Assembly (NCBI GenBank): GCA_902826165.1
Contig: CADEDV010000001.1
Span: forward strand, 165,793 to 206,885
Origin: an uncultured Bacteroidota bacterium
Lineage (GTDB): Bacteria > Bacteroidota > Bacteroidia > Chitinophagales > Chitinophagaceae
Direction: 5' to 3'
DNA: 41,093 nucleotides
Position 1 is the first letter of the stretch. Each line of letters begins with the position of its first letter. The notes beneath the pieces are model-generated. The model was given only the letters and a program-made list of their open reading frames with translations. It was not told the DNA's origin and did not search any database. The translations under genes and the position numbers were made by a program. Positions 1-8,816 of this stretch are shown piece by piece.

Positions 1-1707
1 AGAACAAAATCTACTTTCTTCCCCAGCGGTGATCCCAATTTTGTATACGTGTACCTGAAGATGCCGGTAGGAACACATGCCAGGCATACAGACAGTGTAT
101 TGCACATACTGGAACACCGGGTGGAAAAAGTGTTGGAAAAGGAGAAACCAGGTGTTCCCGGAGGTATTGTGGAGAGCATTATCACCAATGTAGCGGTGAG
201 TGCCAATAATCCGAGAGATAATAACAGGAGTGTTCAGTCCAACCTCGGCCGTATACAGATATCGTTTGTTGAATTTGAAAAACGGCACGGTAAAAGCACA
301 CTGCCTTATAAAGAAGAGATCAGGAAAGTGGTGCAGGGAATACCGGGTACCAGTGTGGAAGTGGCACAGGAAGATGGAGGTCCGCCCACAGACCCCCCTG
401 TGAATATTGAAATAGTCGGGGATAATTTTGAGAATATCTCTGCTGTAGCTTCTAATCTGTATAATTACCTGGATACAAACCGGGTGGATGGTATTGAGAA
501 TTTGCAACCGGATATTGACCTGAGCAACCCGGAGATCAGTATTATTGTTGACAGGGAAAGAGCCATGCTTGAAGGCATATCTACCGGCCAGGTGGGTATG
601 GAGATTCGCACTGCCGTATTCGGAAAAGAAGTAAGCAAGATCAAAGATGGCGAAGACGAGTACAAGATACAATTGCGGTATAAAGAACTGCTGCGTAATA
701 ATGTTACCGACCTGATGAATATGCGGATCACCTTCATGGATATGAATACCATGCAGGTGAAATCAATTCCCCTTAGTTCTGTAGCCAGAATTGATTATAC
801 CAATACAACCGGTGCGGTGAAAAGAAAGAATGTAAAGAGAACGATCCAGCTGCAGAGTAATGTGCTTGATCCTACCATGGTAGGTCCCATCAATACCGAG
901 TTGCAAACAAAGATCAATGATTTTAAAAGTAAAGTGAAGATACCTTCAGATGTTACTATTAAATTAAGCGGTCAAAGCGAACAGGAACAAGAGACCAATG
1001 AATTTCTTTTACTTGCTTTTGGTATTGCAATCGGTTTGATATTCCTGATTCTGGTGTTGCAGTTCAATAGTATGAGTAAGCCGTTTATTGTAGTGACTGA
1101 AATATTTTTCTCTGTAATAGGTGTACTGCTTGGATATGCCGTTACTGGGATGACCATTGCCACGATCATGCTATTGGTGGGTATTGTGGGTCTGGCAGGT
1201 ATCGTAATTAAGAATGGTATTCTTATCATTGAATTCACGGATGAATTGCGTGGCCGTGGCCTCAGAACAAGAGAAGCTGCCATACAGGCGGGTAAGATCA
1301 GGATCATTCCGGTCTTGCTGACAGCGGTGGCTACTATATTAGGTTTGTTACCCCTGGCAATTGGTTTCAATATTGATTTTGCCGGATTATTTCAGCACCT
1401 GCGGCCAAATGTATTCTTCGGTGGAGATAGTGTGGTATTCTGGGGACCATTGAGCTGGACGATCATTTTTGGTTTGATCTTTTCTTTCTTTCTTACATTG
1501 GTCATGGTGCCGAGTATGTACCTGATTGCTGAAAGACTGAAGAGACCGATGGGCCAATTCTATGGAACTAAATTCATCGCCCTGTTAGGCTTTGCCGGTC
1601 CATTCTTCTTCATTTTTGTAGGAATAATGTATCTGGTAAGAAAATTGCAGGGTAAGTCCGTCTGGATGGGTGTTCCCCGCAGAACAAGAACGTTAAGAAA
1701 GTTATAA
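1..1707 (+). CDS. RND-family efflux transporter, inner-membrane pump subunit (5'-truncated by window edge)
   Basis: This is the C-terminal half of a proton-driven RND (AcrB/HAE1/CusA-like) permease, which exports drugs, metals or amphiphiles across the envelope together with a periplasmic adaptor and an outer-membrane channel. The reading frame is open from base 1, so the gene begins upstream; the first in-frame GTG at 49 is not a real start. About 568 codons are visible, against roughly 1,050-1,170 for the family. A periplasmic porter region comes first. It is followed by hydrophobic segments typical of TM7-TM12, including the loop GIVGLAGIVIKNGILIIEF and the stretch IIPVLLTAVATILGLLPLA. An extra hydrophobic segment (FIALLGFAGPFFFIFVGIMY) and a basic tail follow the usual last helix. 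A long-stem hairpin with a T-run follows the stop. The substrate cannot be told from this half. Family assignment is firm. Confidence 0.93.
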   Translation, partial: RTKSTFFPSGDPNFVYVYLKMPVGTHARHTDSVLHILEHRVEKVLEKEKPGVPGGIVESIITNVAVSANNPRDNNRSVQSNLGRIQISFVEFEKRHGKSTLPYKEEIRKVVQGIPGTSVEVAQEDGGPPTDPPVNIEIVGDNFENISAVASNLYNYLDTNRVDGIENLQPDIDLSNPEISIIVDRERAMLEGISTGQVGMEIRTAVFGKEVSKIKDGEDEYKIQLRYKELLRNNVTDLMNMRITFMDMNTMQVKSIPLSSVARIDYTNTTGAVKRKNVKRTIQLQSNVLDPTMVGPINTELQTKINDFKSKVKIPSDVTIKLSGQSEQEQETNEFLLLAFGIAIGLIFLILVLQFNSMSKPFIVVTEIFFSVIGVLLGYAVTGMTIATIMLLVGIVGLAGIVIKNGILIIEFTDELRGRGLRTREAAIQAGKIRIIPVLLTAVATILGLLPLAIGFNIDFAGLFQHLRPNVFFGGDSVVFWGPLSWTIIFGLIFSFFLTLVMVPSMYLIAERLKRPMGQFYGTKFIALLGFAGPFFFIFVGIMYLVRKLQGKSVWMGVPRRTRTLRKL

Positions 1708-1723
1708 GTTAATAGCTGTTATT

Positions 1724-1799
1724 CCGCAAAGCCATGAGATACAGGGAGAAAAATCGATAGAGCTTCGTCTTGTATATTAGTGGCTTTGCGGGATTTTTT
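1724..1799 (+). terminator. Long-loop hairpin terminator of the RND gene
   Basis: Perfect 11-bp arms CCGCAAAGCCA (1724-1734) and TGGCTTTGCGG (1781-1791) are followed by GATTTTTTAT. The loop is unusually long (46 nt) and can fold further through ATACA/TGTAT. It lies 17 bp after the RND stop. Confidence 0.6.
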
Positions 1800-1867
1800 A
1801 TGCAGCATTATTGAATACAGGGTTGTCTTACTGCTGCAACCATTGTTTTTATAAAGGAATATTGAAT

Positions 1868-1898
1868 AAAAGGGCAACTCCAATGAGTCGCCCTTTTT
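1868..1898 (-). terminator. Intrinsic terminator of the minus-strand GHKL-like gene
   Basis: Read on the minus strand, GGGCGACTC - ATTG - GAGTTGCCC pairs throughout (one G-U) and is followed by TTTTATT. On the plus strand the same position is an A-C mismatch, so the minus-strand direction is favoured. It lies 26 bp past the stop codon at 1924. Confidence 0.75.
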
Positions 1899-1923
1899 GC
1901 TATAAACCTTAACCAAAATATTA

Positions 1924-2337
1924 TCAGGCTGCTTTTGCCCTTCCTTTATTGCCATTGTAGAAGACCAGGTCCATATCAACACGGTTCAGTTTCCTGTCGC
2001 GGATAGAAATATAGGCCCTCATTTTTTCAGCGCTGGGCTGAATTTCCTGCATTGAGCTGATCATCTCAGGGCAGGAACACTGAATGGTTTCCTTCACCCG
2101 CAGGAAAATGATATCACTGATCTTTTGTGCAGAAATTTTGATACAGTCATTTTCTGTATGCAGCACTGCCTTTCTAAGCATATTGCTGAATACATCAGTC
2201 AGCATATCATTGCTGGCATTCACATTGATATCGGGGTTGATATCGTTGATAAAGAAACTTCCCCGGTTAACGGCGATAGGCAGCATCTCTTTCACAACAT
2301 TGTTCACAAGCTCTCTTAATGAATGGGTGGTTTGCAT
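1924..2337 (-). CDS. Small degenerate GHKL (histidine-kinase-type ATPase) domain protein
   Basis: A 137-residue protein with no signal peptide or membrane segment. Residues 5-85 read like the N-terminal half of a HATPase_c domain: a SLRELVNNVVKEMLPIA helix, a strand with NDINPDINVNAS, then MLTDVFSNMLRKAVLHT, which lines up with the kinase N-box. The second Asn of the N-box is replaced by Lys. No G1 (DxGxG) or G2 glycine motif follows, so ATP binding is unlikely. There is no dimerisation/phosphoacceptor (HisKA) helix. The protein may be a protein-interaction remnant or a regulatory decoy. The ATG at 2337 has no Shine-Dalgarno, which is usual here. The gene is monocistronic, with its own terminator at 1868-1898 and a structured leader at 2362-2421. 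Homology is inferred from pattern only. Confidence 0.6.
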   Translation of the reverse strand: MQTTHSLRELVNNVVKEMLPIAVNRGSFFINDINPDINVNASNDMLTDVFSNMLRKAVLHTENDCIKISAQKISDIIFLRVKETIQCSCPEMISSMQEIQPSAEKMRAYISIRDRKLNRVDMDLVFYNGNKGRAKAA

Positions 2338-2380
2338 AGGATTCAGTTTTTCTTTGCCATATAATAACAGGTGTTATTTT

Positions 2381-2421
2381 TTTGAATTCAAGGCCTGCTG
2401 TTTACAGGCGCTGAATTCAAA
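2381..2421. repeat. 17-nt imperfect inverted repeat in a gene leader
   Basis: Arms TTTGAATTCAAGGCCTG (2381-2397) and CAGGCGCTGAATTCAAA (2405-2421) pair at 15 of 17 positions around a 7-nt loop. A second short hairpin, AATAAC-AGGT-GTTATT (2363-2378), lies next to it. Both sit 25-85 bp upstream of the GHKL-like start codon, in its transcribed strand. They may be an mRNA control element or an operator for a dimeric regulator. Confidence 0.5.
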
Positions 2422-2644
2422 TTTCATTGACCCGGATGTTTTGTCTTTTTCAAAGAGGTTGGGTTACTACCGGGGTTATTCACAGGTCTCAATCACTATA
2501 TTGATCTTGAGTAATATCTCTTTCGCAGAACAAAGGAACAACAAACAGCAGCCGGATAAAATAGTGCATCAGCTTATAAAGAGGTAATTGTTTTGTAGCC
2601 ACAGGTGTAGAATCTGCACTACATAGAACTACTCATACGGGCAT

Positions 2645-2674
2645 AAAAAAGCCGCTTTTAAAGCGGCTTTTTTT
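2645..2674 (-). terminator. Bidirectional terminator after the M16 peptidase gene
   Basis: AAAAAAGCCGCTTT and AAGCGGCTTTTTTT flank a 2-nt loop. The hairpin has A- and T-runs on both sides. It lies 15 bp beyond the peptidase stop codon on the minus strand. Confidence 0.85.
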
Positions 2675-2688
2675 ATCAATAAGTCAGA

Positions 2689-5538
2689 TTAAAAGGCTTT
2701 TTTCTCTACAGGTTTACCATCCACGTCCAGTTCGATCACATCATAACCCAGTTTTTTAACTCCTTCGAGGATCTTGGCCTTATCACCTACCAGCAGGATA
2801 TTCATTTTCTCGGGATTCAGCATTCTCTTGGCCACGGCATCTACTTCCGCTTTGGTAAGTTTTGCCAGTATTTTATTCTGCTGGTCCACAAAATTGGCAG
2901 GCAGGTTATAATCCAGAATGCGGCGGATGAAACCGGCTTTCTGGAAACCTGTTTCATAGCTCCTGGCATCCCGCTGGCCTAAAGAGTTCTTCATGAACTT
3001 CAATTCGGCCTCTGTGATACCATTCGTTCTGTAATTATTCAATTCTTTCATTACTTCAACCAATGCACTGTCAGTGGCATCAGCCCTGATACCGGAACTG
3101 AATTCAAAATCACCACCATACTCATTGGCACTGAAACCGCTTCTGGCACCATAGGTCCAACCCTTATCTTCACGGAGGTTCAGGTTCAGGCGGCTGTTGA
3201 AATCGCCACCCAATCCATAGTTCATCAGCATACTCCTGTAGTAGTCTCCTGTTGCATCATATTTCTGCCCGGTAGCATAACCAACCCGGAATTGAGATTG
3301 TGCAGCTTTAGGAACATCTACCATAAATACTTTGGTCTTATCAATAGGTGCAGGTGTGCTATTCACCTTCGGCATATCAATTTTCTTGTTAGGTAATTTA
3401 TTCAGGAAGGCAAGTTTGGGTAAAATCTCTTCCTGCTTTACATCACCTACCACCACTACTTTGGTTCCTTTTGAAGTGATATAGTTGTCATAATAATCCT
3501 GTATGTCCTGCAGTTTCAGGTTCTTCACCGTGTACTCAGTCCCGGCTTCACTCATGCTCAGTATATTGTTAGGGCCATAATTGATTTTGGCAAAAACATT
3601 ACTGGCCACTGCAGCAGGATCTGCTTTTGCCTGCTTGAAGCTTTCCAGGTTTTGGCGCTGGATCCGGTTGAAGGCTGCATCGGAGAATTTGGGATTGAAC
3701 AATCTTTCTTCCACCAGGGCTAATGTGGCATCCAGGTTTTTCTTCAATGATTGTACACTAACAGTAATACCATCAAAGCTGCTGCCGATATTGACAGAGC
3801 TTCCGAGTTTCTGCAATTCAACCGCCATCTGCTCGGCCGTATATTTTTTGGTGTCCTCATTCATCATATCACCAAACATATCCGCCAGTCCGATCTTAGC
3901 CGTGTCTTTTGCCTGTAATAAATGTCCGCCGGGAATGGTAATGGTCATCGTAACAGTAGGGATCTCGGAACTTTCTGTCCCAATCATACGGATGCCATTG
4001 GGCATATCTTTTCTCCAGAACTTGGGAACCTTCACCAGAGGATTAGGTCCGTTACCCGGAATTTTGCTGCGGTCGAAATTATCTTTGGCTTTTGCATATT
4101 TCAAGCCGGCATAGCCATAATCAGGTGCAGTATATTTAGTCGAGTCTATCGTGTAATTATCTGTTTTAGCGATCAGGGCTTCCTGTCCTTTGGGTAATAC
4201 ACTCAGGCGGACAGCATATTTGCCTTTGATATATTGACTATATACCCGCATTACGTCTTCTTTGGTAACGGACTGGTACATTTTGATCAGGTCAGCTACT
4301 TTATTGGGGTTGCCGGTGAAAGTCTGGAAAGCGGCTAACTGGGATACTTTGCCAGCTACACTTTGCAGGCCATTGATCAGTTGTGATTCAATGCCGCCTT
4401 TGAATTTGGCCACATCATCATCAGTAACACCTCTTGCTTCAAATGAATCCAGTGCATTGCGGAACAGGCTGTCCATTTGTGCTAATGATTTGCCGGGACC
4501 GGGTACCAGCTGAAACATGAACTCACCGGCTAATTCAGATAACTGGCTAAAACCGCTTGCCTGCAAGGCTAATTGTTTTTTGGTTAATTGCTGGAACAAC
4601 ACCGAGTTTCTTCCCTGGCCAATAACCTGGGCAAGGCAAGCCAAAGCTCCCATATCGGGGTGATAGTTAGGGACAGTTGGATAAACCACCATCAGTAAAG
4701 GAAGTTTTGCATAGTTGTCTGTATAAGAAACATAGCGGTCAGCTTCCAGTACAGCAGGAGGAACCACAACAGGGTTCACTTCTGGTCCACGGGGAATTAC
4801 ACCAAAATATTTTTCTGCCAGCTTTATCACTTCAGCAGGTTTCACATCACCACCAACGGTTAATGTTGCATTATTAGGGCCGTACCAGCGAAGAAAGAAA
4901 TTCTTCAGGTCGTTCACATCCACCCGGTTCAGGTCTTCCACATAACCGATGGTTAACCAGGAATAAGGATGGCCATAAGGGTATAAATTCCTTGAAGCGG
5001 TTTCAAATGAAAGACCATAAGGACGGTTATCATAGTTCTGTCCTCTTTCATTCTTTACAGTCGAGCGTTGGATCTCAAATTTCTTTTGTGTGACTGCATC
5101 CAGCAGGAAGCCCATCCGGTCAGCTTCCAGCCACAACATTTTTTCTAATTGATTACTGGGAACTGTCTCATAATAATTGGTACGATCACGGTTGGTAGAA
5201 CCGTTCAGTGTACCACCGGCATCAGAAACAATTTTAAAATGTTGTTCATCGGCAACGTTATCACTACCCTGGAACATCATATGCTCAAAAAAGTGGGCAA
5301 AACCGGATTTACCGATCTCTTCCCGGGCAGAACCAACGTGGTAAGTGACATCCACATGCACCACGGGATCACTGTGGTCTTCATGGATAACCAGCGTTAA
5401 CCCGTTGGGAAGAACATATTTTTCATAAGGGATAACGATCTCTGTGCCCTTACGGGTCACTTTCTCAACCAGCTTTGTCTGGGCGCCGGCAATAAAGGTG
5501 GCCAGGACGGCACAGAACAATAAAAGTCGCTTTTTCAT
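2689..5538 (-). CDS. Exported M16-family zinc metallopeptidase (two tandem M16 units)
   Basis: A 949-residue periplasmic or secreted peptidase of the insulinase/pitrilysin family. Residues 1-20 form a signal peptide (MKKRLLLFCAVLATFIAGAQ). The N-terminal M16 unit carries the inverted zinc motif HFFEH at 82-86 and the third ligand Glu164 in VKNERG, so it should be catalytic. A second M16 unit starts near residue 510 and lacks the HxxEH motif, as is normal for the non-catalytic half of the clamshell. Family members degrade peptides or small proteins, often imported or leader peptides; the substrate here is unknown. The gene is monocistronic between a terminator (2645-2674) and a perfect palindrome (5651-5692). 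The ATG at 5538 is chosen because it directly precedes the signal peptide; no Shine-Dalgarno is seen. Confidence 0.93.
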   Translation of the reverse strand: MKKRLLLFCAVLATFIAGAQTKLVEKVTRKGTEIVIPYEKYVLPNGLTLVIHEDHSDPVVHVDVTYHVGSAREEIGKSGFAHFFEHMMFQGSDNVADEQHFKIVSDAGGTLNGSTNRDRTNYYETVPSNQLEKMLWLEADRMGFLLDAVTQKKFEIQRSTVKNERGQNYDNRPYGLSFETASRNLYPYGHPYSWLTIGYVEDLNRVDVNDLKNFFLRWYGPNNATLTVGGDVKPAEVIKLAEKYFGVIPRGPEVNPVVVPPAVLEADRYVSYTDNYAKLPLLMVVYPTVPNYHPDMGALACLAQVIGQGRNSVLFQQLTKKQLALQASGFSQLSELAGEFMFQLVPGPGKSLAQMDSLFRNALDSFEARGVTDDDVAKFKGGIESQLINGLQSVAGKVSQLAAFQTFTGNPNKVADLIKMYQSVTKEDVMRVYSQYIKGKYAVRLSVLPKGQEALIAKTDNYTIDSTKYTAPDYGYAGLKYAKAKDNFDRSKIPGNGPNPLVKVPKFWRKDMPNGIRMIGTESSEIPTVTMTITIPGGHLLQAKDTAKIGLADMFGDMMNEDTKKYTAEQMAVELQKLGSSVNIGSSFDGITVSVQSLKKNLDATLALVEERLFNPKFSDAAFNRIQRQNLESFKQAKADPAAVASNVFAKINYGPNNILSMSEAGTEYTVKNLKLQDIQDYYDNYITSKGTKVVVVGDVKQEEILPKLAFLNKLPNKKIDMPKVNSTPAPIDKTKVFMVDVPKAAQSQFRVGYATGQKYDATGDYYRSMLMNYGLGGDFNSRLNLNLREDKGWTYGARSGFSANEYGGDFEFSSGIRADATDSALVEVMKELNNYRTNGITEAELKFMKNSLGQRDARSYETGFQKAGFIRRILDYNLPANFVDQQNKILAKLTKAEVDAVAKRMLNPEKMNILLVGDKAKILEGVKKLGYDVIELDVDGKPVEKKAF

Positions 5539-5650
5539 ATCTCATTAATTTTTAGAAGGGACGACAAGTTAACAAAAACAGTCGTTCGTACCTTGCCATT
5601 TATCAATTAGTGGGTGCTTTGCACAGTTCTACAGGCATTTCGGTAAAATT

Positions 5651-5692
5651 GTCAACAGAAAACCCGGATAATCATCCGGGTTTTCTGTTGAC
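5651..5692 (-). terminator. Perfect 19-bp inverted repeat, probable terminator of the deacetylase gene
   Basis: Arms GTCAACAGAAAACCCGGAT (5651-5669) and its exact complement (5674-5692) surround a 4-nt AATC loop. The ACCCGG core with flanking A/T runs fits an intrinsic terminator working in both directions. It lies 22 bp after the deacetylase stop and about 112 bp upstream of the M16 start. Confidence 0.7.
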
Positions 5693-5713
5693 AGGTGAAT
5701 TTTCATAAATCTT

Positions 5714-6667
5714 TTATAGGGTATCCGTTTTTATGGGTTTTACCGTATCTGTTGCAGGTGCAACAGCCCTTACTGTATCTGTTATTGACTGGTGCTTCCT
5801 GATAGTCGGGTAGGCGGATACCAGCGCCAATTCATAATCATCCCTGGTTTTCAACTTTTGAATAAAGGTTCGGAGTTGTAAAGAATCTGCTGAACTATGG
5901 TAGACCTGGTCATGCGCCAGTAATACCAGGTTATTGGGATACCGCATTCTTTTTTTAGCGAATGCACTGTCGATCATTGTGAGCATTTCATCAGCTGTGT
6001 TCTGTGTCTGGAAAGTTTTGTGATCGTAATGCCATTCCAGATCCCAGCCCATCACTATGAAACCGGCTTTTTGTAAAGAATCCATCGCCAGTTTACTTTT
6101 TTTAATGTCAGTGTACCGGAGACTGTCTATCCGCCAGCTGTTGCGGCCCGGCGCCCTTACAATATTGGTTTCGGGCAAAAGGGAATCTCTCGTCTTTACC
6201 ATATCCTTTACCACGGTTTCAGGCAGTTCATAGAAACGATCATAACGGTTATGAGCATGGGTGTAACTATGGTTGCAAATTTCAATATTGTCAGCAGCTT
6301 TTAACCTGTTCCAGTTATGTCGCTGCCCCTGGCTGGCAAATACATGCTCACCTACGATGAAAAAAGTAACCGGTATATTTTCATCCTGCACAATATCCAG
6401 CACATTCTTCGTCCCCTTATTTGGACCATCATCAAAAGTGAGGTAGATCTTTTTCTTCGGTTTACTATTTTTTTTCTTCGCATTTACGAACGGCTTTTTT
6501 TCATCGGTTATATACCCGGTGTCTGACCGCAGAAGGGCTTGTTCTTTTCCCGGTTTTTTGCCGGAATTAGTACATGCCATCAATGACAGAAAAAGAATAA
6601 ATGTAAAAAAGGGTTTAAAAAAATCAGTAGCAGGCTCTGCTTCGTCGGGGGTGGATGGAGTTTCCAT
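5714..6667 (-). CDS. Polysaccharide deacetylase (NodB-homology domain) lipoprotein
   Basis: A 317-residue carbohydrate esterase family 4 enzyme that probably removes N-acetyl groups from peptidoglycan or another surface glycan. Residues 16-32 form a lipoprotein signal with lipobox LMAC (Cys32), so it should be anchored in a membrane. A 15-residue acidic stretch before the hydrophobic core is unusual, but no other ATG, GTG or TTG allows a shorter start. The catalytic motifs are present: TFDDGP (77-82, catalytic base and metal Asp), HSYTH (133-137, metal histidines), RAPGRNSW (171-178) and the late His in LLAHDQ. A lysine-rich linker (57-73) separates anchor and enzyme. The C-terminal tail is rich in Thr and Val. 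It is followed by a perfect palindrome. The substrate is not determined. Confidence 0.9.
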   Translation of the reverse strand: METPSTPDEAEPATDFFKPFFTFILFLSLMACTNSGKKPGKEQALLRSDTGYITDEKKPFVNAKKKNSKPKKKIYLTFDDGPNKGTKNVLDIVQDENIPVTFFIVGEHVFASQGQRHNWNRLKAADNIEICNHSYTHAHNRYDRFYELPETVVKDMVKTRDSLLPETNIVRAPGRNSWRIDSLRYTDIKKSKLAMDSLQKAGFIVMGWDLEWHYDHKTFQTQNTADEMLTMIDSAFAKKRMRYPNNLVLLAHDQVYHSSADSLQLRTFIQKLKTRDDYELALVSAYPTIRKHQSITDTVRAVAPATDTVKPIKTDTL

Positions 6668-6863
6668 GTGTTGTAGTGGTAATTAATATTGACTGTGAAT
6701 ATATACAGCAGCAGGGCCATCCTGCAAATCTAGCTGGTTAAAAAAAGGTGAAAGCCTTGTAGCTAAACATCAGGAAAGAAGTGAAAAAAGTCAGGCCAGA
6801 ACCTGATAAATCCCTGAAAATGGACAGGAAAACTGTCTTAAATTCGCAAAACAAATTTTTACA

Positions 6864-8714
6864 ATGGCCCGTAAGCAGGAAGTACTTAACGATGTTGTCA
6901 TCAAGTTTGCCGGGGATAGCGGCGATGGAATGCAATTAACAGGAACACAGTTTACCAATAACACAGCTTTATTAGGTATTGATCTTTCAACCTTCCCGGA
7001 TTTCCCGGCGGAGATCAGGGCACCACAGGGTACCATACCCGGTGTGAGTGGTTTCCAGTTACGTTTTTCAAGTGACAGGGTATTTACACCTGGTGATGCC
7101 TGTGATGTGTTGGTGGCGATGAATGCTGCCGCTTTGAAAACAAACCTTACCGCCTTGAAAAAGGGTGGAAAGATCATCGTCAATACTGATGGTTTTGATG
7201 GGAAAAACCTTCGCCTGGCCAATTATCCTGAGGGAGAAAATCCACTGGAAAATGGAAGCCTGGAGAATTATGATGTCATCAAAATGGATGTGACGAAGAT
7301 GACCCGGGAGTCGCTGAAGGATTTTACCATGGGGATGAAAGAAAAGGACAGGGCCAAGAATATGTTTGTGCTCGGTTTCCTGTACTGGATGTATAATAGG
7401 GATATGGATAATACCATCACATTCCTGAAAGAAAAATTTGGTAAAAAGCCGGACATCTTTGACAGTAACGTGAAAGTGTTGCAGGCCGGGTATAATTATG
7501 GTGATACTACCGAAACCTTCACTACTACTTACCGGGTTGAGAAGGCAAAAATGCAGGCAGGCAGTTATCGCTCCGTCATGGGAAACCAGGCCGCTGCTTT
7601 AGGATTGATCGCCGCTTCGCAGAAAAGTGGCTTGCCATTATTCCTTGGTACCTACCCGATCACACCTGCTTCAGATATTTTGCATGAATTAAGTAAGTAT
7701 AAAAATTTTGGCATCCGTACTTTCCAGGCAGAAGACGAGATAGCTGCTATCTCATCCGCTATCGGTGCAGCTTATGGCGGTTCATTGGGTGTTACCACAT
7801 CAAGTGGCCCCGGTATTGCATTAAAAGGAGAAGCCATGGGCCTGGCCGTGATGCTCGAAATACCCCTGATCATTGTGAATATACAGCGGGGTGGACCCTC
7901 CACCGGATTACCTACAAAAACAGAGCAGTCTGACCTGATGCAGGCTTATTATGGAAGGAATGGTGAATGCCCGATGCCGATCGTTTCCGCATCCACCCCT
8001 GCTGATTGTTTTGATGCCATCTACGAAGCAGTTAGAATTTCCGTGCAGCATATGACCCCGGTTATGTTCTTAAGCGATGGATATATTGCGAATGGTGCAG
8101 AGCCCTGGCGTTATCCAACCTCCGATCAACTGGCGCCAATTCCAGTTAAATTCAAAACAGAACTGGGACATGGGGAAGAAAAATACCTGCCTTACCTGCG
8201 GGATGAAAAACTGGCAAGACCTTGGGCTTTGCCCGGAACACCCGGCCTGGAACACCGAATTGGTGGATTGGAAAAACAAAACATCACGGGGAACGTCAAC
8301 TATGAACCGGAAAATCACCAGTTGATGGTGAAGATCCGTCAGGAAAAAGTAGATAAGATCGCTGACTATATCCCGGAACAAAAATTAGACAGTGGTCCTG
8401 ATAAAGGAAAGATCTTGGTACTGGGTTGGGGTTCTACCTACGGTGCTATTAAATCAGCAGTGGCAGAAATGCAGGGTAAGGGTCATGCTATCAGCCATGC
8501 ACACCTGCGCTATGTTCGCCCTTTCCCTAAAAATTTGGGTGATATCATTAAGAGTTTTGATAAAGTACTGATACCCGAGATCAACAACGGCCAGCTCATC
8601 AAGATCATTCGTGATCAATACCTGGTAGACGCAAAAGGGTATAATAAGATCATGGGTGTACCGATCACTAAAACAGAACTGGTGATCAAACTGGAAGAGA
8701 TGATCAACAGCTGA
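6864..8714 (+). CDS. 2-oxoacid:acceptor oxidoreductase, fused gamma-alpha subunit (KorA-like)
   Basis: A 616-residue cytoplasmic subunit of a thiamine-diphosphate/iron-sulfur enzyme that oxidatively decarboxylates a 2-oxoacid (2-oxoglutarate or a related acid) to its acyl-CoA with reduction of ferredoxin. Residues 8-190 are the gamma domain, with FAGDSGDGMQLTG near the start. From about residue 235 comes the alpha (POR_N-type) domain with YPITPAS at 264-270, the conserved Glu in QAEDEIAA and TSSGPGIALKGEAMGLA. A transketolase-C-like region ends the protein. The fused order and length match KorA-type subunits. The beta subunit, which binds thiamine diphosphate and a cluster, normally follows directly, but here a terminator (8741-8771) and an unrelated gene follow. 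The ATG at 6864 has no Shine-Dalgarno. Substrate identity is inferred from the family only. Confidence 0.92.
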   Translation: MARKQEVLNDVVIKFAGDSGDGMQLTGTQFTNNTALLGIDLSTFPDFPAEIRAPQGTIPGVSGFQLRFSSDRVFTPGDACDVLVAMNAAALKTNLTALKKGGKIIVNTDGFDGKNLRLANYPEGENPLENGSLENYDVIKMDVTKMTRESLKDFTMGMKEKDRAKNMFVLGFLYWMYNRDMDNTITFLKEKFGKKPDIFDSNVKVLQAGYNYGDTTETFTTTYRVEKAKMQAGSYRSVMGNQAAALGLIAASQKSGLPLFLGTYPITPASDILHELSKYKNFGIRTFQAEDEIAAISSAIGAAYGGSLGVTTSSGPGIALKGEAMGLAVMLEIPLIIVNIQRGGPSTGLPTKTEQSDLMQAYYGRNGECPMPIVSASTPADCFDAIYEAVRISVQHMTPVMFLSDGYIANGAEPWRYPTSDQLAPIPVKFKTELGHGEEKYLPYLRDEKLARPWALPGTPGLEHRIGGLEKQNITGNVNYEPENHQLMVKIRQEKVDKIADYIPEQKLDSGPDKGKILVLGWGSTYGAIKSAVAEMQGKGHAISHAHLRYVRPFPKNLGDIIKSFDKVLIPEINNGQLIKIIRDQYLVDAKGYNKIMGVPITKTELVIKLEEMINS

Positions 8715-8740
8715 TGTCTTAACCAGTCGTTAAATAAATT

Positions 8741-8771
8741 AAATCCACCTGTTTGTATGGGTGGATTTTTT
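8741..8771 (+). terminator. Intrinsic terminator after the KorA-like gene
   Basis: AAATCCACC (8741-8749) and GGTGGATTT (8760-8768) form a 9-bp stem followed by a T-run, 27 bp after the stop codon. Confidence 0.85.
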
Positions 8772-8816
8772 ATTTTCATGTTCCGGTTTTTTATCTTCTA
8801 TTTTAAATAAGCAATT

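Larger units (their letters stand above)
2338..2688. other. Intergenic region with paired hairpins in the leader of the GHKL-like gene
   Basis: This 351-bp region separates the start of the minus-strand GHKL-like gene from the end of the M16 peptidase gene. It holds two hairpins (2363-2378 and 2381-2421) and the M16 terminator (2645-2674). An open frame at 2084-2587 (+) is mostly antisense to the GHKL-like gene and does not look coding. I see no clear TAnnTTTG promoter on the minus strand here. Confidence 0.5.

Noticed and set aside
972-1370. 132-codon minus-strand frame inside the RND gene
   Set aside because: Shadow of a membrane-protein coding region; the plus frame carries clear RND motifs.
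1719-1982. 87-codon open frame on the minus strand
   Set aside because: It overlaps two terminator hairpins and the end of a better-supported gene in another frame.
2084-2587. 167-codon open frame on the plus strand
   Set aside because: Most of it is antisense to the GHKL-like gene, composition is Ser/Ile/Leu-rich without pattern, and it runs through the leader inverted repeat.
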